From the NCBI GenBank assembly GCA_934569195.1, contig CAKTKB010000082.1, positions 1 to 5,372 of the forward strand: a DNA stretch of 5,372 bases, given 5' to 3'. Of this stretch, positions 5,265 to 5,372 are shown one piece after another. Positions within the stretch are counted from its first letter, which is position 1, and every line of letters starts with the position of its first letter. A program made the translations under genes and the position numbers. Under the pieces are notes generated by a model, which was not told the DNA's origin, made no database searches, and saw nothing but the letters and a program-made list of their open reading frames with translations. This DNA is from an uncultured Oscillospiraceae bacterium. Lineage in GTDB: Bacteria; Bacillota; Clostridia; Oscillospirales; Oscillospiraceae.

Positions 5265-5353
5265 GGAGCGATATCGAAGTGGTCATAACGGGACTGACTC
5301 GAAATCAGTTGTACCTCACGGTACCGTGGGTTCGAATCCCACTCGCTCCGCCA
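5265..5353 (+). tRNA. tRNA-Ser (anticodon CGA), intact, CCA encoded
   Basis: This complete type II tRNA of 89 bases reads UCG serine codons. Acceptor GGAGCGA (5265-5271) pairs fully with TCGCTCC (5343-5349); discriminator G5350 and encoded CCA (5351-5353) follow. D-arm TCG/CGG (5274-5276, 5289-5291), anticodon stem ACTGA/TCAGT with loop CTCGAAA (anticodon 5300-5302), long variable arm GTACC-TCAC-GGTAC (5311-5324) and T-arm GTGGG-TTCGAAT-CCCAC (5326-5342) are all intact. G73 and the long variable arm are serine identity features. No convincing promoter is seen in the roughly 160 bases directly upstream, so transcription may come from the promoter at 4787-4815 with RNase P trimming the 5' end. 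Its 5' half nearly matches copy 2 and differs from copy 1. Confidence 0.96.
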
Positions 5354-5372
5354 TCAAGAGCCTGTAATCAAG

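Larger units (their letters stand above)
5106..5306 (+). mobile_element. putative ~201-bp unit 2: AT-rich spacer plus tRNA-Ser 5' half, bounded by TCGAAATC
   Basis: The unit runs from the end of the second TCGAAATC to the end of the third (5299-5306), inside the intact tRNA. It has 159 bases of AT-rich, gene-free DNA and then the 5' half that completes the functional tRNA. Landmarks collinear with unit 1 are TTTCGTCC (+17), CCCTT (+34), GGGTTTT (+48), CGAATATTT (+68) and TTTTTGAG followed by GTGCTTTTGG (unit 1 has GTGTTCTGG). It carries a 9-bp inverted repeat (5134-5162) and a tandem TTTTCTCTCC pair. Near-equal length and shared layout argue that units 1 and 2 are diverged copies of one element type rather than chance deletions. 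In this model the unit supplied a new 5' half joined to the resident 3' half. Confidence 0.45.

Noticed and set aside
4901..5298. Group I intron(s) interrupting a tRNA-Ser anticodon loop
   Set aside because: The spacers are only about 160 bases, lack a recognisable group I core, and each ends in a repeated 5' half rather than a 3' exon. Half 1 would not pair with the 3' half of the intact tRNA in the acceptor or anticodon stems.

Overview
The window looks like a chromosomal stretch from a GC-rich member of the Clostridia, possibly an Oscillospiraceae/Ruminococcaceae-type gut anaerobe. I infer this from the strong AGGAGG-type ribosome binding sites, a clostridial-style LUD protein with a cysteine-rich tail, a stand-alone 'cysteine-rich small domain' protein and a small RluA-type pseudouridine synthase. 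This is recognition by eye; no search was run.

Layout. Bases 1-167 hold the last 54 codons of CTP synthase (pyrG). A 156-base gap carries a weak hairpin and then a good sigma-70-type promoter. Three tightly packed plus-strand genes follow and probably form one operon: a LUD-domain protein (324-962), the adenine DNA glycosylase MutY (962-2011, 1-base overlap) and a PHP-family phosphoesterase of the histidinol-phosphatase type (2004-2789, 8-base overlap). A D-2-hydroxyacid dehydrogenase of the glycerate dehydrogenase type lies on the minus strand (2796-3752), with its stop 6 bases from the PHP stop. Divergent from it is a small RluA-family pseudouridine synthase (3816-4448), followed by an 89-residue cysteine-rich protein (4521-4790).

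The last 580 bases are the unusual part. A promoter with an extended -10 box (4787-4815) leads into the 5' half of a tRNA-Ser(CGA) gene (4860-4900). That half breaks off just after the anticodon loop and is followed by about 160 bases of AT-rich DNA. A second tRNA-Ser(CGA) 5' half (5064-5105) breaks off at the same point and is followed by another AT-rich stretch of about 160 bases. Last comes an intact tRNA-Ser(CGA) with encoded CCA (5265-5353). All three copies share the 8-mer TCGAAATC at the breakpoint, spaced 205 and 201 bases apart. The two spacers share short landmarks at nearly the same offsets. The arrangement is that of two related units of about 200 bp, each made of AT-rich sequence plus a tRNA 5' half, stacked at the anticodon loop of a tRNA-Ser gene. 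A likely reading is serial site-specific integration of small non-autonomous elements, or of internally deleted larger ones. No recombinase gene lies in the window, so the mechanism is an inference.

The protein genes are ordinary housekeeping or metabolic genes and do not obviously form one pathway. The 3' tRNA region is where something new may lie.
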